Source: Sarcocystis neurona
Lineage: Eukaryota > Apicomplexa > Conoidasida > Eucoccidiorida > Sarcocystidae
Length of the DNA stretch: 64,000 nt
Direction: 5' to 3'
Assembly: GCA_000727475.1 (NCBI GenBank)
Contig: KL647306.1
Location: 1,019,748 to 1,083,747, forward strand
Positions 33,679 to 46,418 of the stretch are shown in pieces (position 1 is the first letter of the stretch; every line of letters begins with the position of its first letter). Position numbers and translations under genes: made by a program. Below the pieces are notes generated by a model. That model saw only the letters and a program-made list of their open reading frames with translations. It had not been told where the DNA came from and ran no database searches.

Positions 33679-36600
33679 GCGAGTGCAACAAGGCCCCACC
33701 AGAAAACGTACAGCGCCGAGCTTAGGATTCTAGCACGAATTGTAGTATCTCGTAGAACAAAGTGTGTCGAACGCAACGGGAATCCCAGTAGAGATGCAGA
33801 GACGAGGAACTGTCACGGTATAGAAAGAGCAACATGGAGGTGGAATCGAAATCTTAGTTGAGAAGGCGCAGCATCGGCAGCCGAGAGCCCGGCCATCCTG
33901 TGCTCGTTGACGTTCGGGTACTGGTGCAAAGCACCGTGGGTGTGCGTCTTAGCGTAACCTTAACCGATGCGCCGTGATGATTAACAAGCGTTTGCCTCAG
34001 GAATTGCGCAAGACTGGCAGTACAAGATGCGATATCTTACGACGAGCTCACGAAAAACTGGATCGCGATGGCTCGTACGCGTAAGGCCCTCCGTGGGGAA
34101 CTCCCTATTTTCTCCTCCAAGGTAGCACATTTGCTTCCTTGGCCCACATGATGCTTAAAAGTAATTGTTGTTCATTTCTTTTTTCACAGTAAAGGACGGA
34201 CGATGGATGAACTTCAGATAGCGCGGGTTGGCAGCCAGCGTCGAGGCTCTGTTGTGCGCGCCGCACGGAGGCTCGCGTGCAGGCGAGCGTCGAGCGGTCT
34301 CACGGAGAACACCTGCGTACGAGAAACAGCAGACGTGTCTCGTAGTACTCTTTCGAAAATGCTTTGTGGGGGTTGGCTTTTTGAGGCGCCGTGGAAGCGA
34401 GAAAACCTCCCACAGTGGCGAAAGCACAGCTTCAGGACCCCTTGTTAGTCAGTTCTCCTTGTACCTGGTAGGATCGAAAATTGTAGCGCTCCACGGCGCA
34501 TAACACATGCGTATTAAACACATTAAAAAATCACACATGCAGTGAGAAGTATCGAAGACGACGCACACAGAACACCTAATGCTCTGTGGTCCCCATCGGT
34601 AAACACTAGGTACCGCTCATGACCGTTACGTCAGTGCTTTTCTGTCTCTGGAATTATTGAGCTTGGTGTCCCTCTGTTGAGGGAAGACAGTGACGAAACC
34701 TTGTCGCGGCCAACTACTACGACAACAGCTCGCTGCCAGCAGTACTCGTCATTACAACGGTGACTTCATCTTATGCCAAAGCTATCTACGTAATCTACCG
34801 GAAACATAAGCATGTAATTCCCGTTTGCTACACTGCTAAGCAAAAGCAGGTAACACTAACTTCTGCTCCTTATTAGGCAGCGGTCAGATAAACGAAAAGG
34901 GCAGCAATGTGCAGTGAAGCCGGAAATGGGGCAAATAGACATAGCAGAAGAACTCTAACGTGCCGTTCGCTTAAGACTGCTGCCGCGTGGTGAACTCCGA
35001 ACGAATAGATACGGGCTCCAGAAGACGGCAGATCCAAAGCCTGGTTAACATTTCACTGTCCGATAAAAGACTTCACTTCTTCACCAACTTTACAAGCATC
35101 ATCTGAGCTGTAAAAGCAGCGCCCCGCTTCGCACAAATATAGACAGCAACCATTCCGCGGCACTTCTTTCGAAAAGCATGCGGTGGAGGTGAGGTCTGCG
35201 TCTTGACTTCCCACGTTCTGTTTTTCTCCTGGAGATGGTCACCCACGGCAGTTTGGGGAGATTCATCTTTCGTGGAGTATTTTAGAAATGTCATCCCCAC
35301 AATTTCAGGAGGTGTCTAGTTCCAATGAATATGACGTCTTCGAGTAGAGGACACAGCAGAGGGGTCGGAACATTGTCACTGCACCGACCTCTGCCACAAA
35401 GTCGCGTACCCTAAGAGGGAGGGCCAGGTTTGCACGGTGAATTACCGGTCCCTCTTCATCTATTTCCAAGGGAATAATACAGTGAAATAAACTCGCGTGT
35501 TTTCAGGTTCCGTTTATCCTGAGCTAGCCACCCTTCGTCCACCTACGTATGCCTATGTACATACGGACACACAACACACGCACTTCCTTCTGACGTGCAC
35601 CATTTCACCAGGGAACGAAGTGTGACGCGTGTGGGGGGCTGTCCATTTTCTAGCACTGCTTTTGGGAGCCTGAACCCCGGACGAGATAATTGTACTGCGG
35701 AGAAAAAGGTCCAGGTGCTTCAAGCCCACAACTATAGCCTTCTTGCACAGAACAGCCCTGTTAGACGATCCACACAGACCGCAAAGGAAAGAACCAAACG
35801 GACTTTGATCAAGGTTTCTCTGCGTAACATTTCCGCGTAGTGCACTGCATAGGACGTTGGCAAGTGGTCAGTACGATGCAGAGGTGGCGACGAATAGAAA
35901 AATGAGGAGTGTATGACTTTCATAGTACAACTTCAAAAATAAGCCAGTCTTTGCAGCCAAAACTCTGCGTCTTGATGAAAGAGGAAAAGTTGCTTCCTCT
36001 CGTTCGTACTTCCCAGACAAGCCAAAACTCTGCGTCTTGATGAAAGAGGAAAAGTTGCTTCCTCTCGTTCGTACTTCCCAGACAAGCCTTACCGTAAAGG
36101 CATCCACCCTGCTAGATGAGGGTGAATTTGGCTTCCTTGCACTTACTGTCGTCGACAAGTCGGTAGATCCAATGAATGAAGATCCCGTGGAGAGAACTCT
36201 AGAGGCACGTCTCCAACGTGCTCGGCTCTCCGGAAAATTAGTGCCTTGCCATAAACATAGTGACCACTTCGTTTGTGGATGTACCCGAAGACCTGTAAAC
36301 ATTGTTGTGGTGTGCAGCCGCTTCGGTATATAGTAGTGTTCAGATACCTCCCACTGTTACTCACTATCGTTTTTCCTGAATCGCATTCACACTCTCTCAG
36401 ATGCAACAGCCTCCCCAGTTCATCCGCATGAAAGACGGTAGTGAGCTGGCGTAGCGGTGGCACAACCGAGCGAAAAGCATCTGACGCTGGTGGCCAAGAT
36501 GTGTCTCTTCTTTTCTCGATACATTTGAGCATTGGAGAGTGTACACTTTCACACGTACAAAGGCTCCATCACGACTGGCTGCGAACCACAACCCACGTTG

Positions 36601-39255
36601 CCACGGCGAAGGTGACACGTAGAACACCTACGTAGCAAGTAAGTGTAGTGGCATCTTTCGAAGAGACAATAATGCGAAAGTGAGGCATTTTTTGGACGCG
36701 AAAAGACACAGAAAGCAGATTGCTATCTATGGGCCTCCTTCGCATGAAAAAAGTGCCCGCCCACACCGCCATCCACTGTCGCACTTCAGTAGGCCTTGCT
36801 AAATACTGAAAACGTTAACGATGACGCCATTTCACATGCCTTGTAGACTAAGCGTAACGGTATTCTATTTCGTTGCGGTTGCAGACGGGACACTGAACGC
36901 CACCACAGTGTAGAAACGATGGTGGCGTACGCTAAAATTACTGAGGGATCCTGGCGGGTGGATCGGGAGCGCTGAGCTGCTGGTCAAGGCAGCACGAGGG
37001 CGATAAAAGAGCACGCCATGCGCGAAAGGAGCAGCCTCGACGGCAAGAGGCACGACATGAAACCTTAGCTAGAAGTCCGACGGAACCAAGACGTGAAGCG
37101 AGCACCCTCAGCGTTCACGGCTACGTCTTTACGCGACGCGTAGGTGCCTTTGATATGCCAAAATCACGGGAGGCCTAAAGTATTTGGGAAACGATCCACG
37201 ACAGCGCATCCATATCAGAAATAGGAGGTCGGCTGACAGGTAGCTAAAGTGCTCTGGGAAGCACTGCATTTTTGAACCACGTGCAGAAGTCGGGGACAAC
37301 ATTGTGGTTCCTCGTACACAAAGACATGCTTATGTTTGTAGTTACGTGCCAGCGCGCTCTGCAGTATTTGCGGCCACTGCGCAGTAGCTACAGTGTATGT
37401 CAGTAATCAGCACGGTGGCTAAATTCTAATGCCCGGGAGCTCCAGGGAGCCTGATTTATATATTGGCACAACATTTTCCTACCGCACGCCCTCTACGTAT
37501 CGTATTGTGTGGGAATCGAATAGAACAGACACGATCATGAACGTCAGCAAACGTCAGTAATTTTACGTCAAAGCTTATACGGTACACCCAATCTCAACAG
37601 CTGCCAGCTACAGAGCACAACTTACTTTCTGTAGTGCCTAAATTTGTCGACAAGTACGCAAGTTGCTTCTCGCTGAAACGATAAAGTAATTCCGGTAGTC
37701 CTTGTTGTTCTTCGTGTGTGCTACTGGTACCAACGAAGATACTACCACCTTCCAGTCCGTAGGGAGGTAGGAGGTGGCCAGTAGCACAAGAAGTATGAAG
37801 ACGGAGCAAACGTTGATTCGTGTGCTCAACCCGATAAAGCTAAAGCATGCCCACCGGACAGCAGCGGTCACTCAAACACTGCTTCGACTCGTGGACGGCG
37901 AAAAAGCACGACAAACCTGGCATAGACACCTTTCCAGACAGAGATCGCAGCAGAGCAGCGCCCCAGCGTCCCACACGGCGTCTTGGGTCATGCAGCAACC
38001 GACCGACCTCGACCCTCTAGGAAGAAAAATCGCCCTGAACGTCTCCGCTGGCAACAATTTGTGATTAGATTTTGGCGATTTTGTGGTCGCTGAACACGAG
38101 CTATATGCCGATGATGAAGCACGTGTCCTTTCAGATGCAATGGCTTGTTCCGCATACACGTGGTTGCACTGATTGTTCCTGTCGGTTCTGTCCGCCGCCT
38201 TTAGCTCAAACGAAAAACTTCTACAAGCTTCTGCCACAGATCGTCGACGCCGTGCTGACTAACCTTTTACGCGAAACGTCAGTGTCAGGCATGTCAGTCG
38301 GTGATTAGGCGGAGCTGGGTCTCCCAGCAATGCAACGCTATATGCCTGCAACCCTGCACTGCGCGTTTCTCGCAGGTGCATCTCCCTGGATAGACGCCTC
38401 GTATACCAAGGTGCAGCATCATCGCAGACGGCCGTTCGCACTTGAAAAGCTAAAGTTTCTATGTGCGTTCAGAGAAGCTGTAACTGGTCTGACTGTCGAC
38501 GCGCATGCTTTCCTCTAACAGCGCGACTCCAGCCGTCCTGCGTGTAACGGGTGGTGTTTATGGTAAAGTCAGTGAATCTAGTTTACAGCCTGACCTAAGG
38601 TACCATCGGAGAGACCCACTCTATTCCGAGAGCGAGCGGTGCGTAACAACTTACGGTCGCACATATCAGCCACACGTTCGGGTCTGTTAAACATATTTCG
38701 TTGCCTTCTCAACAAAACTAAGTAAACCTGTACAGCGGCGCATGTGACAATAAGCGCGTTCCGGACCGTGTCGTCATACGAACCAAACGGAGGCCTCCTT
38801 TCAGCACGTTCGTCGCCACAAACGAACACCACCATAGGCATCGGCACATTTACTGACTGCAATAAAGGTACACAGCTCAAGTCACTGTGCCACGGTGGAC
38901 CTGTACACGTGTCACATACCTGGTTACCCCGTCTTCCGTCGAACCGCAGATACAAACCGATCTCTACCTCTACGTTGTACATTGATTAGTAGAAGCCTAT
39001 GAAAAAAACAAACGAGTGACACACTCTCTCATTACTATGTCACCGCTGAAAACTGTCTTTTTTAGCCCTCTTTTCTTATCAACACTCTGGGAAGCTACCC
39101 ACAACCTCTGAACAGGTACATTTTTGGAATCCGCAGGAATGCAGCAAAGCAGGAAAAGTTAAAATGAGCTTCGCAAGAAGTTAGCTGCCTCGTATGCGTC
39201 TTCTTGACGCCGGGAGCCGATTTCGTCAATGGTGAAACTCGTGCGCAGGCGCAGG
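33679..39255. other. No convincing gene
   Basis: This 5.6-kb interval separates two minus-strand genes: it lies upstream of PP2C and downstream of the rhomboid gene. Competing short ORFs at 36,037-36,333 (+), 36,143-36,532 (-), 37,594-38,237 (both strands) and 38,578-38,982 (-, ATG start) lack motifs. The last, beginning MYNVEVEIGLYLRFDGRRGN, is the most protein-like. It cannot be joined to anything. Triplet repeats are absent. Confidence 0.5.
35956..36087. repeat. Perfect 65-bp tandem duplication
   Basis: The stretch beginning gccaaaactctgcgtc at 35956 repeats without visible change at 36021 and ends near 36087. The period of 65 is not a multiple of three. ORFs through it therefore read the same DNA in two frames, which argues against coding. 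Confidence 0.9.
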
Positions 39256-42200
39256 CTAAGCGCATTGCACATTTTTCGGTATAGGTCCCGGGAAACACCA
39301 GAAGACGCCATCATTCGCGTGAAATTGCGACCTGGAGTCGGTAGATGCCCACGAAGAAACTTTTAGACGGCAACAATGACAGGAGCCCTTCCTAGGGACG
39401 CTAAGAGGTCCGAATGTTTTCCTCGAGTAGAACGACGGGACCGCCAAACATAATATCAGAACAGTCCAAGAGAGAACCTGCATAAGAGCACTCATATAAA
39501 ATGGAAACGTCCACCCTTGCGCAACACTGTGTCACAACACGTAAAACGGGGATGCGCATACAGTGGCTCACTAGGACACCGTGCTCAGTCACGGCTTCCG
39601 CCCAGTGTAATTCCACACGAGCACCACGGTGCCAGCGCACTAGAGCTGAACTTACCGAAAACAGTCGTGGGCGGTATGTTTGATCCAGAACGTCAGAAGG
39701 CGTCAAAATGAACTTCACGTATTGCACACTTGTCAGCATTTACCTCTCTGAATCTTACCAATCGACTCTCCCCTCAACACACAGGTGCTGGCTTACCATT
39801 TAATTTCTACCGACTGTTGACACACCAGGTGTATGTTTATATTTCATCCGGTAATAGTTCGATCTGCACCGCCATACTATCTAAACTGCGCTTGAGGGGT
39901 ACGAAAGCCCCACTCCGATGAAACGAACAGCTGTCTTCAAAAGCGAAGCGTGCAGGGGCGCGTCTCACCAAAAGCGATGAAGACAGTACTCGCAGACTCC
40001 ACTCCACTTTATGTCCCTTCCACTCCCAGACGACTTTCGGCCAGAGTGGCTTTCCTGATCTGCGCCGACGTCTATACTGTTGCACTGCACAGGCATCCAC
40101 AGAATCCGACAAAAAAAGTAACTTACGTACTTGCAGAGTTATGCTTTTGCGAGTTTCCAAAAATGAGTCACACAACAGAAGCTCGATACGGGGTCCAAGT
40201 ATATTTGCAAGTTGATGAAACGTCGTAGATCGAGGCTGGGGTGTGCTCAGTATGCAGGTACTTCTTGATCTAAACACACAGATGCGAACTGAGCCTCGGC
40301 AATCTATCGGACCGTGACAAGCATTGTGGCGTTATATACGCAGAAAGAAGTCACACGGTCAGTTTACAGCATTGGCCGTCTCAAGCGGCATACAAATCTT
40401 TGTTTCGAAGAAAACGCGTGGAACTGCGGCGTGGAAACTACACAACGTCGTACCTCTCATTCTATTTGCATCGCGCAGTCGTTGTCCGTTTTCCGGGGAG
40501 AACATCCACGAGAAAGCCCTTGAACTAGCCAAGCGCTCGAACACTCCCTCCCAGCTAAAACCACCAACGAGAAACATAAGGCGGCACGAACACAGGCGTT
40601 GCTTTAAACACGCCACCAAAATCAATGTACACGACTGTCAGGGCGCGCACTACGGTGTGCGGAGAGGGGCGTTAAATTCAAATGAACAAACGGTAATTAT
40701 TTATAGAACGGCACGCCAATTCGCCTACACTGAGAGCAATATACGTAGGCCACAACCACGACTAACCGGAAGGGCTCTGAATGCTGTTGAGACTGCCTTC
40801 GAAAACGGAGTGGGGTGCGTCTCTGCGCAGTGGTAACACAGAGTTCCGCCCTTGTTTGGCACGCAATGTCAGCACCGGGATGCAGAGCACTCCCCCACAG
40901 AAGAAGCCGTAGGACGGACACCAACGGAGCAGCACAAAAATTGTTCAGCATACCCAGCCTCCAGCTGTGATACGCCCTCTTTTTTTTGAAGTTTATCTGT
41001 GGTCAACTGTTCAGCAGCGACTGGGACCTTCAGAAGAAAATACGCACACCACGCGCACGTTTCTGTTGAGCAAATGCGGCGCCTTGCAGTAATGCACAGT
41101 CAGTGGGGCTGTCGATGCATTACAGTCAGACGACATTATCGGTCGAACCGACTCACCGCCAAGCATGGAGTGATGTAACTGTGGCGAAACCGAAAGTCAT
41201 GCCGGCAAACAAACCGGCAGTGTGCGCCCAGTTGTCCACGTTTGTAAATACAGAAAAGTTAAGCACTTGGGAAACCGCCTGAAAGCAACAGCACCCAAAT
41301 GGTTCTCTCACCCGTGCACTGCAGCAAACGTATCTGAGCCCTCGTGAAAAGAAAGGCTCCTCCCCTCTTGCGTGAACCCGATTTTTGGAAAAATTTGTCA
41401 CACACTGAGAAACACTCCAGGGAAAGACGAAACTCGATCCGCTTTCTAGTTCAAAACAGCACTGAGACGTTCTGAATGCGCAGCACATTCGGCGACGATA
41501 TGCGATCCACATCACCACAGCGTGTCGAGCGCATACATGAGCCCGTTTCTGCAGGAGCGTGCTGGCATGTACCCAAACAGAAAGGATGCCGCATGCGGGA
41601 GTATCTCTTACGACGCTAGAGACGACAAGAGTCAAAAGCCATACGGGGTACTCCAAGTAGTCCCAAAATTCTGACAAGCAGTCACACCACAATACAGGCG
41701 GCAGAACACTTGTTCCATCTGAATAAGGATGAGTGTGTGCGTCCCTCTCCACACACACAGGTAGCGCCGAAGGTGGGGGCTAGATTGGCAGCGGCTAATC
41801 TCTACTGCAAAAAGCTTCCTACTTGAGCAAAGAAACAAATCCTCTGATCGGGTGGAAACTGCGAGCAGCTACCTGCCTTCACTCAGCACCTCAAAACCTG
41901 CCAACTGCGCCACGCTAACTTCGCCCCAGCAGATCTAAACGAATAAACCCTAGCAAGCATACACACGCGTATAGGCACCTGTCCGTAAACGCTTATGCCT
42001 CTTGGTCACATCCCGCTTTGTTGTCGTCATATCCACCCCAGGACACACAGTCAACTCTCTTTTTTAGAACCCGGCCCACCCGTCTCTCTTGCAGAAACAT
42101 GTCTTCTACTTTTTAGTGCCAGTGATGCCGCGAGCTTCTGGAATCAAATGCAGGAGAAAAGCTAGCAGAACTCCAGAGAAGTTACTGTGCCTGCGCAGCA

Positions 42201-45200
42201 AAAGCGGGGTGCCGATCTGCCACGTGTTAGTCGACATACTATGTCCACGCAGAAAGATACACAGCTCTTTGCTCCCACGACATTCTAGTGACATAACTTG
42301 GCCCATTAACGACGAGGCGGCAGCATGACCCGTATAAACATATTTTTGTGACCCCACACGCATGGGAGCATTTGTCTGTGAAAGAGGATACGAACGCATC
42401 TCTCGAACTGTGTATATAGACTACCCGAGCAACTACGAGTAAAATCTACTTTGTTAAAAAAGGCCGCCAGAGGCGAGCACGATCAAGTAACGGAAACAGC
42501 ACGTATTAGCAGACTACGCATCAATACCGTGAGCTTCCTACCCAGAAGTGAACGCTTCCGGCCTCTCCATGCACATGACGTCCTGTCTGCATCCACGCTC
42601 TACAGTGACACATCAAGCGGCTAGAGTGTATCGCGCGCTCGGCACTGAACAACGAAAAAGTAGTTAAACCGCTGGCAAAGAGATTACTTTTTCCTGTCTT
42701 TGAAGATATATTCCTACCTATTGCGAGGGGAAAGAGCGCGCCCACGAGGCCATATAAGGCTCCTGAGGCTCCCACCGATATGGTGCACGGATTCAAGACC
42801 GACGCGCACAGGTTCGCCGTTAGGGCACTTACGAAGTACGTAAGCGCTGTCCGTAGAAAACCCCACACCTAATACAAGAAGAAAGAGAGTGCGAGTGAAG
42901 AGGAGTGGGCGCCACGAGAAACTATTTCAAAACTTGTAATTCTTTGATCCGAGCACTAATTCGAAGTGAAAATGTGCAACCTTCTAATCTGCTGAACGTG
43001 TGAACACAAGCAGAGAAGCTCACGTTGCAACCGTGCAGAGTGTCTACCCGTGTTCCGTTGGAGCATGTGAGCGCTTACAGGTTCTATTATCCATAAAAGA
43101 ACCAGCATGATACTCAAATTCGAAATGAGGTGAAGCCAACCTCCGTGCATGAAAGCAGATGTGAACAAGCGGAAGTATTCGCCGTAGTTGCGGATTTTGT
43201 TCGCATCCAAAGCGCCCATCGCGGAGATCGACCACACTGAGAACAGACACCGGAAAAACGTCAGGAACAGCACTTGTAGATTTTCTCGGACACAGACTCG
43301 AAGGGGGATTACTGGCAACAAAGTCTTTACGTGTAAGTGTTTTCCAACATCGCTTCTTTATCACTACGCATAATGTAAAGAGAGAGTGTCTCTAGGTACA
43401 AATGCAATGCACACACACCTACACGCGAGGTATCAATGTTCAATGACAGCCTGCCGCAGGGGTTGAACGGTGAGTGGGAAACACCTGTCGCCACTCGAAG
43501 ACCGTGAATACTTTCCCATTTCGCTTCAAAACTAGGTATACGGCAGTGGCAAATAAGACTACCTGCGTACGCTTATCCCTGGTACTTAACGCCTGTACGC
43601 TACGTCGGGCCAAATGTAGATCAGCGATGGGATGTAGGGGGCGACATCCCTTCGCCAACGTCAGCTTGTGCAGAACCTGTGTAACCTCTACCGTTTAGTT
43701 TGCCGAATTCCGGGGCACTTCTAACGTCCACATTATCTGCAGGCCAGCTCTGTCCTGCAGAAGGAGTCGTCGATGTAGAATGACGTCGGTAGAGCTCGCT
43801 TCGCCCGAGATTGTACTCGCAAGCTCCATAACCAAAAAGCACAGGATAAGGCTGCAAAGGAGACCAAACACGTTGGCGCTGCCGATTATTGTACATGTGC
43901 ATATATGCAACCGTCACGTGCAGTGAAAATTTTTTCCCACCTGACCGCCCCCCCTTGCCCTCGCGAGCACACACCGCTGCCATTGTGACGACGAAGAATA
44001 GATTCACAGGCGCGGGCGTGCACAAACTCACAGGCCATGCAGGTGCTCGGCTTTGTGAGACACGATATTCACATGCAAACACACAGCCGTGTACAGTCGT
44101 CAACTGACTGCACTCCTGTCCCCAAAACTCCGTACCCGTAGGCCGAAAGCGTAACTCAACCAGAACAGGCACACCACCTGCGTTTCCTCTACATCCTCAC
44201 TTCATCGCAATACAGAGGCGTGAGGGGGCTGTCTAAGTTCTGCGAATCGAAAATGTCTGTAGTGCGAACGTCCCTATGCAGCCAGGTACTGCACTGTCCA
44301 AACAATTTGAGCCTGAGTAATCACTCGGCTGTGTGAAGTACTTCCTTTTTACGCGGATACAAAAGAAAAGCTGTTACTTCCCTAGTAACCTAAATACTTC
44401 CTCTGCCTACACTGGCGCGTTCCCGGCACTCCAGTGAAATCTCGGCTTACTCCCTACAAGGAATAACTTCTTTAATTTGCAAAACGGCGCTTACCACGCG
44501 GTCCTGATAAGGGAGGCGGTAGCTAGGATACAGGATAGGCGATATACACCGGCCATGGAAGGTAGTGCGGTCCAAAACCAACCTGAAAGTCACACAAGGG
44601 GAAATTGTGCAAAGCGAGAGAGGACACCGCGTGCGTCGTACTCAACCGTATACCGTGTACAGACCAAACAACCTGAGTGGCCCCCGTCCCAAGAAATTCG
44701 TCAGTGATGAGGAGCGGAATGGTAAAAGAGGGTGTAAGAAGTACGTGTTTCTTTTCGGTGTTTTCGCCGGTCCTGCATCATACGAGCGACCTGCAGATTC
44801 CGTCCGAAAGTTGACTTCCTGGGCCAAAGGCTTTCACACGCGCGGAGACGCACAGAAAAGGCCAGTTTGTAGCGCAGAAGACCGGTGGTAGAGAAGTAAA
44901 GCAGTAAAGTTGCTGCTGCCTCCACGCACGACAACTGAAGACACGTAACACGTGCGAAGAGATCTAGACGTGCTTAGGTCGTATGAGGGCGGCTGTCTAT
45001 GCACGCGGGTTGACTTATCAACGTCGGTCGCACGCAGCTGCAGTGCTCAGATGGCAGGGCATACGGATATTGCGCTCGCGACGTCGCAGCTCCGCTAGGG
45101 CCCGCTAAAACAAGAAATTAAATCCATTGATGCCGATTTACCCCTGCACAATCCTCGTCTACAGTGGTCCCCATGTGTTCTGGAGAGTTCTAGTTGTGCC

Positions 45201-46418
45201 AGGCTCCCGTGCCTACAACCGTTTACGCTTCTTCCTCAATTTCAAAAGGGCTTACTGCATTGTGAACACAAAAAGTATGGCGGCGCCTGTACAGAACGTC
45301 AAACAAAGCTGTCCACGAAGCGTCGACAGAGGGATGCGCCTGCGTCCAGAGTCCAGAATGGGATGTTTTGTAAGTTCAGCTACGTGGAAAAGTACATATG
45401 ATTTAAGCGTCTTAGGGGGTTCTCTTGTAGATTTCTCCTTGCGCCCCCGCCCCTCCACGCCACCCTGACAAGTCACCTGTGCCTCCTGGTTCACCTGTAC
45501 AGCAGTCGCCTGTACTCCTTCATTAGTAGTCGCCTGTACTCCTTCATTACTGGTGCCAGCAGCCGCGCCGGCCTCCTGCTCCTCACACGCTTGTCTTGCA
45601 CAGGTATCATCTATGGGGACTAATGCCAAGGATATTTCAGCGCATGGGACGGTGGAAGTTTCCTCATTATTTAAATCCCCACTTCCCCATTGAACTGACA
45701 ACGGTCTGGCGCCTCGCCCGCCCGTTGCATCCTTCAAACCAAAAATAACTTCGGCATCATCATCGGTCACCTCCCCGTACGTGCGCGTGGCCAACGAAGG
45801 CGGTCTTTGGAACTGTGCCGATCTCTGAAGCGTAAACGCCTCACCGGCTACACTTCTTTGCGTACGATACACACCGCCTGTTGCAGCTCGACTCACACGA
45901 CTCCCTGCACGGTCTATGTTTCTTTGTTCTCCGCATTCCCTTTGCACTCCCCCCGACGCCGCTGGCAGCCTACTTAAAACCCTCAAGGAAGGACCAGCCG
46001 CGCTGGTCGTATCCTCACCTCCTTCCGTTGTCGTCGCCGTTGAAGTAGATATCCGTTCAACAAAGTTACTCTGCTTCGGGACAGAGGTGGACGGGATCCG
46101 CCTCGCTGACGGTAATAAATTAGATGGTTTTCTCCTGGCTTTATCTGGTCGTGGAGTCTTCGACGTCTCATGCGCAGAGTCAGCAGTCGGGGGTTTCCCA
46201 GTGACCAGCTCAACAGAAGAGGTATCTTCGCGACCAGCCTGGCACTCACTCGCCCCATTTTCAACAGAAACAAACCTGACAGCTCTGCCTGAAGATGATG
46301 TCGTATGGGAAGGCGCTTCTGGTTTTCCCCGTGGCGTCGACACTGCGTTGGTAGTGAACGGCCGTGAGCTGCTACGGGCGACCGGGGGGCCTTGTTTCTG
46401 AGGTGACGTCTGACTCAT
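39256..46418 (-). CDS. Rhomboid intramembrane serine protease with long cytosolic N-terminus
   Basis: Exons in coding order are 46418-45256, an uncertain exon near 43851-43690, 43236-43079, 42868-42718, 41670-41612, 41278-41157 and 39490-39256. Exon 1 starts [16 protein letters not shown]. It encodes about 370 polar Ser/Thr/Pro-rich residues and then TM1 ([18 protein letters not shown]). Next come [31 protein letters not shown] (conserved loop/TM2), [18 protein letters not shown] (catalytic Ser in GASG), a 59-base micro-exon for TM5, [16 protein letters not shown] (catalytic His) and a seventh helix ([19 protein letters not shown]). Rhomboids cleave transmembrane substrates within the membrane. 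In apicomplexan zoites some shed adhesins during invasion and gliding. The long N-terminus and 6+1 helix layout resemble the ROM4/ROM5 group, but I cannot assign the subtype. Two details are weak: how TM1 joins the loop at 43236, and the acceptor of the last exon. Confidence 0.8.
43690..43851 (-). other. Uncertain second exon of the rhomboid gene
   Basis: Exon 1 ends in phase 2 at 45256. The best acceptor (tctcctttgcag, exon from 43851) continues a hydrophobic frame, [16 protein letters not shown], which would lengthen TM1. That frame meets a TAA before the next good donor. A second frame ends EFGKLN at a gtagag donor in the phase needed by exon 43236, giving [16 protein letters not shown], which resembles the loop before the conserved MGA. 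The two cannot both be used as they stand. A GTACAA donor inside the first frame, or a small exon in the second, would resolve it. Confidence 0.4.
43910..45249. other. Rhomboid intron 1
   Basis: The donor gtaagc is at 45255-45250 on the minus strand. ORFs at 44,477-44,934 on both strands lie inside this intron and show no motif. Confidence 0.5.
45485..45560 (-). repeat. In-frame duplication in the rhomboid N-terminal region
   Basis: Two copies of a unit around cctgtactccttcatta encode a repeated NEGVQAT peptide in the cytosolic N-terminal region. The short duplication keeps the reading frame. Confidence 0.7.

Noticed and set aside
41940..41955. aaaccct, one unit of the telomere-type repeat
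   Set aside because: Only a single copy is present, so there is no telomeric or interstitial array.
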